DNA of 64,000 nucleotides. Source: Asterella californica. Taxonomy: Eukaryota > Streptophyta > Marchantiopsida > Marchantiales > Aytoniaceae. The stretch lies in the NCBI GenBank assembly GCA_036924285.1, contig JAYKYS010000010.1:4030001-4094000 (forward strand), in the 5' to 3' direction. Each line of letters opens with the position of its first letter. The first letter of the stretch is position 1. Shown piece after piece: positions 11,041 to 21,626 of the stretch. A program made the translations under genes and the position numbers. The notes beneath the pieces are model-generated. The model was not told the DNA's origin and searched no databases. It saw only the letters and a program-made list of their open reading frames with translations.

Positions 11041-11800
11041 TTATAGCATCGTCGATGAAAGAGACGACATAGAGCTCAGCGTGTTCTCCAGTTGGTACCC
11101 AAGAGAATCTGCAAAGGGATAAAATGGTGAGAAGTTTGCCATAGCATAACAAGAGCAAAACGTGACAAACCGCACAGTATAGTATTTTTCCAAACAAGAA
11201 CTCAGCGGAGCAATCCAAAGAAAGTGAGAAGCCAAGGGTAATGCAATATAACGCGTTCGTCCAAAAAAAACCATAAGCAATGAAAGAAGACAAAAAGTGC
11301 AACCACGAAGATAAGCAATTCGTTGGCCAAGTATCCAAGTAAACAAGAAATCAGTAAGAAAATCATCCCGTGACTGGCAAAATGTTTGAGCAGGAGTCCA
11401 ACCATTTCTGGTAGCATCAGTGACAAAAAAGACGACGTTGAGCTCCGCATGTACTCGAGATCTCGAATTAGTACTCGAGATAATATGCAAAGAGAGTAAC
11501 TAGTAGAAACAAAGAAACGAAACAGTTAGTCATAGCAGGAGGAGAGCGAAACGTGATAAATTATGCAATATAACGATTTTGCCAAAGAAAAATGCAGCGG
11601 GGCTCTACAATGAACATCTAGAGAAAATGAGAAATCATTGGCAATGCAATACAGAGCGTTTGCCAAACAAACAGGCATAGCAGAGAAGCCCGTAATGTAG
11701 AGAAAAAACGACCAGAGAAACCCATAATGGAGCAGTGAAAGAAGATGGAACGCGAAACCACGAAGTCCGCACAGAAGAAACTCAGACAAGAAGAGAAGAA
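11041..11800. repeat. Diverged tandem duplication, unit about 0.37-0.45 kb
   Basis: Blocks recur in the same order. TAGCATCGTCGATGAAAGAG near 11045 matches TAGCATCAGTGACAAAAAAG near 11416. A CATAGCA...GAGC(A/G)AAACGTGACAAA-type block near 11140 recurs near 11530. GCAATATAACG...CGTT near 11250 has a counterpart near 11640, and an ACCACGAAG block near 11302 recurs near 11757. The offset grows from about 370 to 455, so indels have accumulated. Minus-strand frames through both copies give related hydrophobic peptides, but with stops and no recognised family. Confidence 0.6.
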
Positions 11801-12480
11801 AGCAGTCAATTTACGAAAGAAATCAGGAATGTCTCGGCTAACCAAAAACTAGTAAGAACACTGTCATATGCAAGCAATAATCATTTCTATCTGAACCACT
11901 CCTTCCACCAGCGAGTCTATCCTTGAACTCTATTTACCACTTCTGCTCCAAACGCTTGTTTTGTACCGCCTATCTTCCAAACACATGTTTTGCATGCGTA
12001 TTATTCAGTTATCTGCATCTCTACTCCTCCTCTCCCTGTCTGGGTTTCACATCCACTCCCTCTACGTAACGCTCTTATAATAAAAGAAGTCCCCATTTAC
12101 GTTTCTGGTTTTCACGATCGACGATGCTAACATAACAACAAACGTTTGCCGTCAACAGTAATATGTCTTCTGGAAGGTTCTTTAGAGGGAGCGGGGGAGA
12201 TGCCCTCACCCAAGGGTTAGCAGCGCTACTAAAATTCTCCCAGAGAGGTGGTGAGGCGAAAAGTTCTTCTTTTCTAGTCTAGGGGAAGGTCGACGGAAAT
12301 AGCTACTCCGTTGTATGCCGAAGCAGGAAATAACTCTACTCCTACAACGACGCAATGTCCACCAGTTATTCATCGCGTCGCTTGATTACCACGTATAACA
12401 CATAACATGCTATGCTGTCTAATTGTAGGGGACAAACAATGCCGTCTTGGATTACTCTGCCGCTGCTTTGGTACAGTAGT
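11801..12480. other. No gene seen
   Basis: No supported coding frame or RNA gene. The stretch 12170-12290 is G/C-richer (AGAGGGAGCGGGGGAGATGC) but does not fold into a recognisable tRNA or snRNA by eye. Confidence 0.4.
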
Positions 12481-12877
12481 AGTTCAGGCTGCACTCACAT
12501 GGTGTACGTTCTCCGGAATCCGGAGAGCTACGGAAAAAAACGATGGATGTCCGCAGAACTTTGTGTTTTTAGAGTTACCGGATTGTGTCGGTTACTATTT
12601 GATTATGAACCGAGTGTAACAGGTACATAAATTCAAAAGATGACCCGCCAACATACAATTGCGCGTTGGCGATTCTGTATACAGGGAGATGAACCGGCGT
12701 TTCTGCCACGTTGTCTCATTCCGCAGAAATTTTCCGGTTTTCTCCACGGACATAAAATCGTTTCTACGGAGACGGGTCATCAGTTCTGCGGACACTTTCG
12801 GTTACGGAACTGTCCGTAGGTGTCCGCATTCCGCAAAAATTCCGCCGATAAACTGCCATGTGAGTGTAGCTTCAATC
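12481..12877. mobile_element. Foldback/MITE-like element with imperfect inverted arms
   Basis: The left arm starts AGTTCAGGCTGCACTCACATGG (12481-12502). The right arm ends CCATGTGAGTGTAGCTTCAA (12856-12875), its inverse. Further in, GGATGTCCGCAGAACT (about 12545-12560) pairs with AGTTCTGCGGACACTTTC (about 12782-12799), so the arms extend about 80-100 bases with indels. The interior is rich in TCCG/CGGA words. The open frames across it on both strands are by-products of this structure. No transposase is visible. Confidence 0.6.
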
Positions 12878-15800
12878 TCGAAAGTTCCTGTAGTCTCGTC
12901 GGGCTTACCAGAAGCTTCTTGGGTGTCGGCAGAACGGGTGCGGGTTGTACTTGATGTACCCGTCGTTTCCCGTCCTATCACAACTGCTGGTCTGCCCTTT
13001 CCACTGTACGCGCCAGTTTTCTTCTTTTTACTGCCAACAAAGAAGCGGTTAGGTTCTTGTGTCCAGGTGGTTTTGATCGGCGAGTAGCGGGCTGCTGCAT
13101 TCCACCTTGGTACATTTAAACCCCAGTTTCCACACAAGTAGCCCTGGTAACCAAGAAGACATCCTTTCGCCGATTGGCTGTTTCAGAACCAAGAAGTTTA
13201 ACCGTCATACAACAAAACGTTTTTTCTGATGAAGTCTTCATACGAAAATATAACTATTCGGTTAAGTAAAGACTTAAACAAAGTTATCCATGAGCTTTAC
13301 ATTTTATAGTTCACTTCTAAACGAACTGTTAAATACCGATCTAGAAATGCTGAGACGAAGTTTTGATAATATCTTGGAGCAACTTAATTAGCATATTCCC
13401 TCTAACCTAAAGCACACAGTAGAGAAAAAGAAATATTCCTTTTCTTCCTTTTATATAGACACGCGGGGTTTAACTAAACTGGGGGGTACAATCCGGGGAA
13501 GTTCTGATCAAGATTAAGTCATGACGTCCGGAATGTACTGGAGGGATGGCCCAGCAATAACGTCCTAATCAGTAAGGGTTTTGTCTTGAACTCTCTTAAG
13601 ATGTCTCGCTACGAGGTAGTGAGAACGAGAGAGGTTCCTCTGTGTGACAGCAGAACGGGACAGCATCGTGACTGTACTGCACTTTGAGCGGTGACGTCCG
13701 CTTGATAAATCGGACAAAGGCCTTGTAGCTCCGCAAACGACAAGGGTGGACTAGCTCCATGAACTCCCGTCAGACTACACTCTGACATAAATCAAAGTTG
13801 ACCATCAATGCTCTGCCTCAGCGATTCTGGAATGGATGGTGACGAATGAATGGCAGGCTAAAGATCGACAATATCAGATATACCACCGAAAGAATGAACT
13901 GGGCTTCCAGCGGTTTCGACCCCTGGCCCCAGGCGTCTGTGGAATGCGTCCATGACGTCAAACTCAGTTCCTCACGAAATCGAACGATTTGTGCACTCCA
14001 CCGTGGACAGTTCTTCCTCCTTGTCAACTATTCCACGGAATGCTTTTTCGCCGCCGCTTGACGTGTGCAGTTACTTGTTATGACTGTGCAGCATCATTGT
14101 TCCCGATAGCCATATATGCTTCAGTGGATTACTTGCGTTTAGTTGCGTAGTCGGACTGTTTCTTGCTCGAAAGATCGGTCGTCGATTTCTCAACGTAATA
14201 GATACCCGGAAATACTTGCGCTGACATCAACCATCATCTCTGGTATGACTGCGGTCTCTGCAAATAGACGCGCAGTTCTTACCTCGTTCACTTCATGACG
14301 GAATCTCTTCTTTTGCGACTTTTCTCGCATGTGAACCGAGAACATTAGGTGGTCCCGTAGCATAACTTCCAGTTTATTCAAGTCAAACGACAGCTGTCTC
14401 ACACTCTGTAATAGAAACAGTAAGCGCTATTCTCGGCTAAACTTCGGCAGTAAGAAAACTGAACCGCTGTTCCATGAAAAATCCGGTCGGCAAATTAAGA
14501 CGACAAATAGTGATAATACTCAAGCATGTAACTGATCTTGCATTAAACGTCGAAAACATAGTTGGAAACATCACATACACGCGTGTGTTTTGGTCACAAT
14601 CGGCCGTCTTTACTTTTCTGCCATCATGTTTTCAGAAATCAGATCAACGCGGCTCTAAGACTACGTCATTACTCTTCCTCTACCACCGAAATCTGACTGT
14701 TTAACTTAACGCGTGGCAGACTCTGCTCACGATTGTCGAGCGTAAAGAGAAATTTAAGTAACAACCCTCTGAAGTCGTCACAATCCCCCGGTCGAACCTC
14801 ACTTACGGTGTCCGAACTTATCCTTCGATACATTCACGTCAAACCAACCTAACACTGTTAGTCCAAGTACCAGTATCCTTATGATTCCTTAACACTAAGG
14901 AACAGATTCACTTCTTTGCTTCACTGCGCTTGAACAATGCATCAAGATACGAATTCTCTTTACCTCACTTTACCCATATCCTCAACAACAAACCGTCAAA
15001 ACTCAACAGTTGAACCTGGTTGATTTCTTGGCAAACGCCCCAACGTACGCAACGACCATGCAATCAAGACGAACAACTCTCGTAGACAACCTCCAAGACT
15101 GGAAGTAAACCAAGTCTATGAACCTACAATCTCAATCCTCAACCAATCTAACCCCGTCGTGTGCTGAACCGAAACTCAAAGTTCATCCATAAACTTGCAA
15201 CGACGAAACTCACACATTCTTCACACATTCTCCCCAATCGAAAGGCTATCTTTGACTCAGGAGACGACCCACAAATTTTACCTCGTTGCACTCTATGCCA
15301 CTAACATACAGAAACCTGGAGATAGATAAGCAATAGATACATCCAATCAAATGAACAAGGGGAACATCACTACATAACATGGATAAAGTCGTTGAAAGAA
15401 GATGTCTGGTCTGTACAAGCTATACATCCCCAGCATCATATGCACAGGCTATAGAGCAGCACAGCGACCGCACCTACAGACAAACAGAGAACTAGTTGAA
15501 CTATCTGTGTTTTACACTGCTTAAATTACAATAGGGGAAGACATGTCAAAGTCAACACATGTACAGACACATGAACGATACGGTGAGACTCGGAATCAAA
15601 GTTTATATGTCACATAAACAACTCCAAACTATGTACGAACTTCAATCGCCGGGTGCTTGAAAGCTTTCCTGGACTTCACAAATTTCTTCTGAGCCATCAA
15701 TGTCCTTTTACTGCTTGGTATGAGCTGCATGTTGTAACACTCAGCAAGCAAAAAATGAAAACGCACGGCTGGCGAAGATGCTGTGCGGAAATACACCTAT

Positions 15801-15886
15801 CCATCACTAAAATTGACTGCTCGAGCCACTGCCCTCTTGTACCTTGAAGAGTCCAGAATAAACCGCTCCCGAGAGAAACTGCTCAT
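12878..15886. other. Intergenic, no supported gene
   Basis: This is about 3 kb of mixed-composition DNA without LTR-family matches. Short frames occur (for example 13846-14061 plus and 14190-14402 minus, about 70 codons each), but none shows a domain, conserved repeat or codon pattern I can support. It forms the left part of the low-repeat island around the receptor gene. Confidence 0.5.
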
Positions 15887-16114
15887 TCACTCACTTATGA
15901 CGCGGGGAGCTCCCTGTTTCGCATGTAGCCAGCTGACAACCCCATGATTGTCCTTGGTTCGCAAGTTACTTAATCCGACGCATGACCTGCAATAGCAAGT
16001 CTCCGCACAACAGCAATTCTTTACTCCACCGAGACATGAACTAGCAGTGGCAACCGGACATGTTTTACACCACTTCCACAAAACTGGACAGTTTCGGCTG
16101 CTTCCTCGGCACAA
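15887..16114 (-). CDS. Cysteine-rich short open frame, doubtful
   Basis: The 75-codon minus-strand frame has ten cysteines in its first half, including CPVLWKWCKTCPVATASSC and KNCCCAETCYCRSC. It lies 115 bases beyond the stop codon of the ABA receptor on the same strand, so it may simply be receptor 3' UTR. There is no signal peptide: the start MCRGSSRNCPVLWKW is not followed by a hydrophobic core. The cysteine spacing matches no family I know. A chance frame is the likeliest reading. Confidence 0.15.
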   Translation of the reverse strand: MCRGSSRNCPVLWKWCKTCPVATASSCLGGVKNCCCAETCYCRSCVGLSNLRTKDNHGVVSWLHAKQGAPRVISE

Positions 16115-16228
16115 GCCCGAAGAGGTTAAAAGATAAGATAGTCAAGAGGCTGAGGCCAGTAAGATCTGCAAAGTATGCAAGGATGAAGAGCAAGTAACAT
16201 CCAAAAATTCCTTAGTGTATAGTCCGAC

Positions 16229-16882
16229 CTAGACTTCAGACTTGATCTTGTGGTTGCTGGTGATACTGTGGTGCGCGTTTGCCTCGGCGACGGTAGTAAG
16301 AGACTTCAAGTTGCACCTGACAAGGGTGTCCACAAACACCATTGTGTCCTCCTTAGAATTTCCCTCCGGAACGTCGACGACATAAGACTCGATAACCAAA
16401 GTTTTTCTCCGGCCATTGACCACACGTTCGTGCAAGGAGGTGACAGACCAGTAATTCTGCAACCTGTGCCCACCTCCCAGAACTCTGAAACTGCTGACGT
16501 GGTTGGCGTCATCAAGAACTTCAAGACGCTCGATGCTGTTGGTAGCAGGCAGTCCAGAGACCAACCTGACCTCTCGAACACTCCCCGGTGCACCTTCCCC
16601 TGTCAGCAACGAAGAACTTTGCAGGAAATGCTTGTAGGACTGAGGCTGATCGAACCGCCGAACAATGGACCACACCGACTCGACCGGTGCGTCGATCTCC
16701 TGGTAAAGAGTGGATCCGCATTGATGCTCCAGGATTTCCTGATGGTGATGACGCTCCACGAGATCCCGCTCCTCGTCCGTCAATCGATCTCTGTCTCTCT
16801 CTACTTCCTCTTCCGAGGTCGATGTGTTGAGATTTCCCTCATCCAATCTCGCGATCTCCTCCAGTCCCTCATGCTCCCTCAT
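16229..16882 (-). CDS. PYL: PYR/PYL/RCAR-type abscisic acid receptor
   Basis: The product is a soluble ABA receptor of the START/Bet v 1-like fold. With ABA bound it inhibits clade A PP2C phosphatases in cytosol and nucleus, releasing SnRK2 kinases. The 217-aa protein opens with an acidic tail; [15 protein letters not shown] (about 34-48) starts the conserved region. The ABA-contacting lysine is K84 (SYKHF), the gate is SGLPA at 109-113 and the latch is HRL at 139-141. Other pocket residues are kept: E118, Y144, S146, E165 ([13 protein letters not shown]) and N191. Positions judged against Arabidopsis PYR1: K59, S85-A89, E94, H115-L117, Y120, S122, E141, N167. The start is the ATG at 16880-16882, since an in-frame TGA lies at 16913-16915 and no other in-frame ATG precedes it. 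The frame has no intron. Gly138 replaces the usual acidic residue before the latch. Confidence 0.93.
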   Translation of the reverse strand: MREHEGLEEIARLDEGNLNTSTSEEEVERDRDRLTDEERDLVERHHHQEILEHQCGSTLYQEIDAPVESVWSIVRRFDQPQSYKHFLQSSSLLTGEGAPGSVREVRLVSGLPATNSIERLEVLDDANHVSSFRVLGGGHRLQNYWSVTSLHERVVNGRRKTLVIESYVVDVPEGNSKEDTMVFVDTLVRCNLKSLTTVAEANAHHSITSNHKIKSEV

Positions 16883-16916
16883 GGGTACCTCTATTGCACC
16901 GCGTCTTCCCACTCAT
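16869..16916 (-). promoter_or_regulatory. Possible upstream ORF overlapping the receptor start codon
   Basis: An ATG at 16914-16916, out of frame with the receptor, opens a 15-codon frame ([15 protein letters not shown]) that ends at a TGA overlapping the region just after the receptor ATG at 16880-16882. If the transcript starts upstream of 16916, ribosomes could initiate here first and lower receptor translation. Transcript extent is unknown, so this is inference from the sequence alone. Confidence 0.35.
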
Positions 16917-17700
16917 CTCTTCCACCCCGCCCCGACTACCCTTGTGTTCATCCCCTTACTCCCGTTCAGTCCACAACCACAGATCGTCTTGCGCGCTCTC
17001 GCTCTCGCTCTCGTTTTGTCACCCACGGTCGGGCACTACTCCTCTTGTGCTTCTTCAGTCCTCTTCCTCATCAACTTGATGCCCCACGGCCACTCCACTC
17101 AACACACCCGACCCTCCCGGGCCCTGCGCTGCTTCCCCCTCTCCTCCTCTCCTCTCCTCTCCGCTCCTGTCTCTCCCCTCTTCTTCGTCTCTTCTCCACA
17201 ACCACTCGCTCGGTCTGCTCCCTGCAGCAGCGCTCACCCCACACACAAAGTCTTGTCCTTTCCTCCTCTTTCTAAATCTTCGTCACCACTCCTTTGCTGG
17301 TTCTTCCTCTTCTGAGCTTTTCTCCTTTCGTTGCCCTTGTTCGTCTCTACCTCAGCTTTCACCGAAAGCTCTGTCCCTCTGGACTCGGCTCTGTTCTCGG
17401 ATGATGATATCTCCCTCGGCTCAGCTTCGCCTCAAGATCAACCTTCCTCTTCCTTCTCTGCTCTCATCGTCGTCAGTCGTCGTCCGCTTCCTGTTTCTTC
17501 CTGCTCAAGCATCCAACGCCTCCAGACTTCACGACCGACTCCTCTTCGCAAGCATCCCGGCTAGCACCTTAATGCCACACACAACTGTCCATCCCTATCC
17601 GTCCAGCTCCTCATGCTGCTTTCACAAGCAGCAATTTCCTCCGGTCGCCGGAGTTCTGTCGATAATCAAATACGTGAGACAGTTACCAGAGAAGGAATAA
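16917..17700 (-). promoter_or_regulatory. Probable 5' leader/promoter region of the ABA receptor, purine-rich on the coding strand
   Basis: The plus strand is strongly C/T-rich here (for example CTCTCCTCCTCTCCTCTCCT near 17140 and repeated CTCTCG near 17000), so the receptor's own strand is GA-rich, as often seen in plant leaders and core promoters. No clear TATA box is fixed. Long plus-strand frames through this area are compositional artefacts of the pyrimidine runs. Confidence 0.45.
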
Positions 17701-18289
17701 ATAAAGAGATATTTTACATCCGAGTACCATGGCTCTACCGGCTCACGGCAGGAGTTGATAAATCAATAGCTATTAACTAAAATGATAGAAGGTAAAAATT
17801 TTACAACAAAATTGTTCCAAATGCGACCGAAAGTCCCTGCTGGCTCCCAAATTACATTCATAATTTAACGGATGTCATACGGCCGGCGAACGGTGCACCG
17901 ACCGGCATTCAGGCAGGTTGTGAAAGCCCCATCATCCCATTTCTTCCCTATGCCGTTCGATCCTTCCCATGGATCATAACAGGCAACTTTGCTTGTCCGC
18001 CATACCTCAACTGCATGCGCTCGCGAATCAAGACGCCGTTAACTACTTCATCACTTTCAGACCCACGTACAAACCACTTCCGTCATATTGCTCTCTACAC
18101 CGTCCGATGTACAGAATCGAATGACCGATTGTTTCTTTCTCCTCGTGTTGGGCTTCCATCCTTCTCCCTCCCCTTGGAACATCCACGCCCTCCCCATCCA
18201 TCCAGGACAAAGACTATCCCTCACCTTGCCGCGCACTTTACTCTGAGATTAGAGAGTCTCTATGATTGACCCAATGGTCAGTCTGCCAG
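17701..18289. other. Intergenic, no gene seen
   Basis: No LTR-family match and no supported frame. It is the distal upstream region of the receptor gene and may hold regulatory sites that I cannot identify by eye. Confidence 0.4.
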
Positions 18290-18600
18290 TTCTCATGTAC
18301 AGAGGCAGTGCTCGGGAAACGCTTCCGAGAAAATCGGCAACTTGCCGGTAGTTTGTACGGTTGATCGGTAAAAAGGCTTTTATTCTGATTCGGAAGCGTC
18401 CGAAAGCACAGCATAATTTACCTCAGCTATTTCCGAATAACAATTTTACGTTTCGGAATGTGTCCAACACTAAGTTTGTAAGTCGGTAGAGTTTCCGGAA
18501 TTCTTTCCAGACCGTCGGCCGATTTCCAAAGATCTAAAAGGCCGAAAGACGCGGCAGAACCGTCAAACGACAGGGCAAACACTGTGCAGTCTCACTGCTT
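18290..18600. repeat. TCCG/CGGAA-rich degenerate segment, possible MITE remnant
   Basis: The segment repeats short words such as TTCGGAA, TTTCCGGAA, CGGTAG and GGCCGA in both orientations, like the interior of the foldback element at 12481-12877. Ends are not clear: GGCAGTGCTCGGG near 18304 and a GCAGTCTCACTGC block near 18587 are at most weakly inverted. No coding content was seen. Confidence 0.3.
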
Positions 18601-19059
18601 GCGAAGTGCACTGGGACCACCAAAACATTATCGTAAATACATACATCGTATACTTTCCATTTCATTTCGGAATCTATATTAGAACAAATATCTGGTCTGG
18701 TCACCTCAGTTCTTTCAGGAAAGGAAATAAATCTGCATACAACTTGGGAGTACTCGACAGAAGGAAAATCTGACCGTAAATCTTGGGGCACGACTGGCAC
18801 AGAAAAGTACTTGCATTGTTATTGAACTCTATTTACTTTTCATCAGAGTTAAATAAACTCTCATGTTCACTTATTATTACTGAGAATTTTATAAGTGTTA
18901 AGTTGGAATTATGGATTAATCTCATGAGAATAAAATTTACGTTTAGCGCATGCCAAAAGTAGCAGAGAAAATCAGTAAGGAAAACATTTGAAACCCCGCT
19001 CCAAGAAAGATAAGACTGATGGTGCGAGTAGTAAGAGAAACTGTTTTACTATAGATTTA
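18601..19059. other. Intergenic, no gene seen
   Basis: AT-rich sequence; no frame or repeat that I can support. Confidence 0.4.
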
Positions 19060-20900
19060 ACTGATCACCTAGCTCTTTCAACGAAAAGGTTAGGTGATAA
19101 ATTAACCAGTTTGCATATTTCTCGTGAATATGCATGGGTGTTCATATTTTATGAGTAACCTACGAAAACGAACGTATGTTGGTAGTACTTTCCACTATGG
19201 ACATTTTTGGATATTTTCTAACTCGGAGTGGTGCATAGGAAGAGAGGGAAATATGCATGTGGTTTAATTTACTACTTAATTTTTTTGGAAAGAGTTAGGT
19301 AACAAATCAATTTCTTTTAATTTTTTTATTCTTTACTTCAACCTCTCGGATATATACCATAGGAAGCGCATTCTAGTTCTCTCTTTATGGATTATGTGTC
19401 ACATCCCCATTGATCTAATATTTAATATTTATAAATAATTTATTATATTATTTAAATTTAGTATACAAAAATTAATTTTTTTAACATTTAAGTGTTTTCT
19501 GATAAAGAGGACAATTGCTCTCCAGAAGTTCATGTTGCATGCGTATTCACATATCTTTAGGCAGGTATATTATCATACAGATTCATATGCAAGCATATTC
19601 ACCAATTTAGATGGCTTATTATTTCACCTCTTCCATCCATCTGAAGAGGAAAGAGGAAAACAAGCTAAACTTATTAGGTTAATAAATTAATGTATTGATT
19701 TATATTTATATTTTAGTCAGTAAGCGGCCAGACAGATTTTTGCAAGCGGTTTGCATTGCGCTTCATTTATGGTTTTTGTTCGTTTCAACTTTTTCTGGTA
19801 CGGTTAATATTTCATTGTTATATTGATTTTAATTTTAAATTAAAATTACTATAAAATTACTATATAATATTTATATCATTTTCGATAACAAAAAGCGAAC
19901 AAAAGTTCTCCAAAGGTGGTTGAGCAAGTATTATTCACCAATTTCACCCTCTCCATCTAAACGGAAAAAGGTGTAATTATCAATTAAATTTCGGAAAACA
20001 CATCTGTGATCCATTCTCGAGTCCAAACTTTATATCTTAGCTGTCAGAAACCTGTGTAGTATCTCTACTATTTAATTAGCGATTTTATACTAGCGATTAA
20101 AGAGAAAATGTAATGTGATTGCAACTGCAATCAGCTTAGTGCCTATTGCTTGTAAGACTATCACAACTTATCGTGCAGTCGTTCCTTCCTAATGATTTTT
20201 CCTTCCTGCTAATGCAATGACAGTTTCCCCTGTCCCTAGAACATACCCCTTTGCCGTCTCTTTCTGGCACAAAGGAAATTATGATACATATTTACTTGGT
20301 TATTAAGCGGAATACAGCTTAATTGATTATCTCATCATTTCGTCAAGAGGGGTTAAGTCATAAATTAGTATGTTGATTAAAGCAATCTTTTTCATTTGTA
20401 GGCGGTCTCACTTGTAGTCTCGGAGGTGTTTAGGTACGTATTCCACTTATGGATTAGTTTGGACCATCCCACAACTCTAGCTCCATTTATTACTTGATAT
20501 TTACACATGGATTTAAATTATTTTGATAACTTTAGTATATAAATTTTATATAAATTTCGATTTTTTTCGATAACCAAAAGAGCAAAAGTTGTCTTGAGAA
20601 TTAAACTTGCATATTATTCATCTCTTCTATTATAAAATATTCAATAAATACTTTAGGTTATAACCTTAAGTATTTGTATAACCTAAAGTATTTATTGAAT
20701 AAAATAGTCGACAACCGACTGGAGTTATACAGTTGGAGGCGCATTGCTATGGATTCACTTATGGGTTTTCATTTCACGTTTTGGTAATTCTCTGTACGGC
20801 TAACATTTAACACTTTAATATTAAATTTGATTTTCAAAAAGTCTTGATATAAAATTTATGTATTACAGTTATAGTTATCGAAATTGAGCTTCTTCTTCCC
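19060..20900. repeat. AT-rich region built of several diverged repeat units
   Basis: A common order of words recurs about four times, near 19360, 19745, 20430 and 20740: a GCATT/GCGC word, then T(C/T)A(C/T)TTATGG, then a TTAATATTTA-type AT run, then TTCGATAAC(A/C)AAAAG and GTTCTC or GTTGTC. Linked blocks such as AGTATTATTCACC (about 19928) and CATATTATTCATC (about 20610) recur too. Units are strongly diverged and unevenly spaced. They could be old MITEs or a decayed satellite. No protein is encoded. Confidence 0.45.
20638..20701. repeat. Perfect 25-bp inverted repeat (hairpin) with 14-nt loop
   Basis: The left arm is 20638-20662 and the right arm 20677-20701. They are exact reverse complements, containing CAATAAATACTTTAGGTTATA and its inverse. 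The loop is ACCTTAAGTATTTG. Such a perfect arm inside an otherwise degenerate AT-rich repeat field stands out. It may be the end-to-end remnant of a small inverted-repeat element. Confidence 0.9.
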
Positions 20901-20999
20901 CCCTATTCCAAAATTCTTTGTTCTGTCTATCAATTTCTCTACCTTTCTGCGCTTCTGCCCCAGAATCTGCAGAAGACTCGTTTGAATGTCTAGACATTT

Positions 21000-21262
21000 C
21001 TAGAAGCCAAATGTTTGAAATTCACATCAAGTAGTTGGACTAGATTGGAATTTGAGTTGTGAGAAGTTTGATGTAAGTCCAGAGTGATTTGAGTTGATAA
21101 TTGTTTCAAGAAGCAAGAAATCGAGAATCGGACCAATGCCTCCCAAGTTTCATGACTTCTCAAATCCACATCTTCCTAGAGAGCTAGAAGATTGGAAAGG
21201 CTAGCAAAATGCGCGAGAAGATGTGAGGGTCCTCCACGGGTCTTTTCTATCTTAACCATTCA
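21000..21262 (+). mobile_element. Fragment of a family A LTR
   Basis: The part CACATCTTCCTAGAGAGC, then TAGAAGATTGGAAAGGCT, GCGCGAGAAGATGTGAGGGT and GGGTCTTTTCTAT matches 41426-41525 and 56957-57040 in order. The sequence before it resembles 41240-41390 more loosely. It ends where the family E reverse transcriptase fragment begins, so the junction is a break or rearrangement rather than a normal LTR/body boundary. Confidence 0.65.
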
Positions 21263-21624
21263 TAGGGAAATTTGCCCGTGATTTCATTGACGAAGTTTGA
21301 GTGTACGGAAGAAAGGAGGACCACTTTGATCATGTGATCAAAGTTTTGCAGTGGTTGGAGCAAGCCAACGCTTCTCTAAATCTAGAGAAGTGCATCTTTG
21401 GTTGCAAAGAAGGTCTATTGTTGAGACACATCATTTCCAAAAATGGGATTGCGGTAGATCTTGAGAAGATGAAGAAGATTGTGGATCTTCCATTTCTGAT
21501 CAACTTGACAAAGTTGAGACAGTTTCTTGGCATGATTGGATATTATCGTAGGTTTGTCTTTTCCTTCTCGAACAAAGCAATAGCTTTGACTATGTATATG
21601 AAGAATAGATTGATTTTGATTTAA
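21262..21624 (+). pseudogene. Family E gypsy reverse transcriptase, C-terminal part
   Basis: The frame starts inside the palm: ARDFIDEV-stop-VYGRKEDHFDHV stands where the family has (Y/F)xDDfsVYg---eHL-HL, so the second active-site Asp is Glu and a stop follows. Next come LEQANASLNLEKCIFG and TKLRQFLGMIGYYRRF, the thumb and connection landmarks of Ty3/gypsy RT. The fingers are missing on the left, where a family A LTR fragment abuts. The segment continues into RNase H after a frame break near 21624. Confidence 0.85.
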
Positions 21625-21626
21625 TA

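Noticed and set aside
12659..13137. Overlapping 142-codon plus and 111-codon minus open frames
   Set aside because: They overlap the foldback element, face each other and show no domain.
16883..16912. Ten extra N-terminal codons for the receptor from a GTG
   Set aside because: GTG is not a normal start in plant nuclear genes; the next in-frame codon upstream is a stop (TGA 16913-16915), and ATG at 16880-16882 gives a usual PYL length.
16250..17275. 341-codon plus-strand open frame opposite the ABA receptor
   Set aside because: It is antisense to a clearly conserved gene and continues into C/T-rich low-complexity DNA; its Ser/Pro/Leu composition follows from that.
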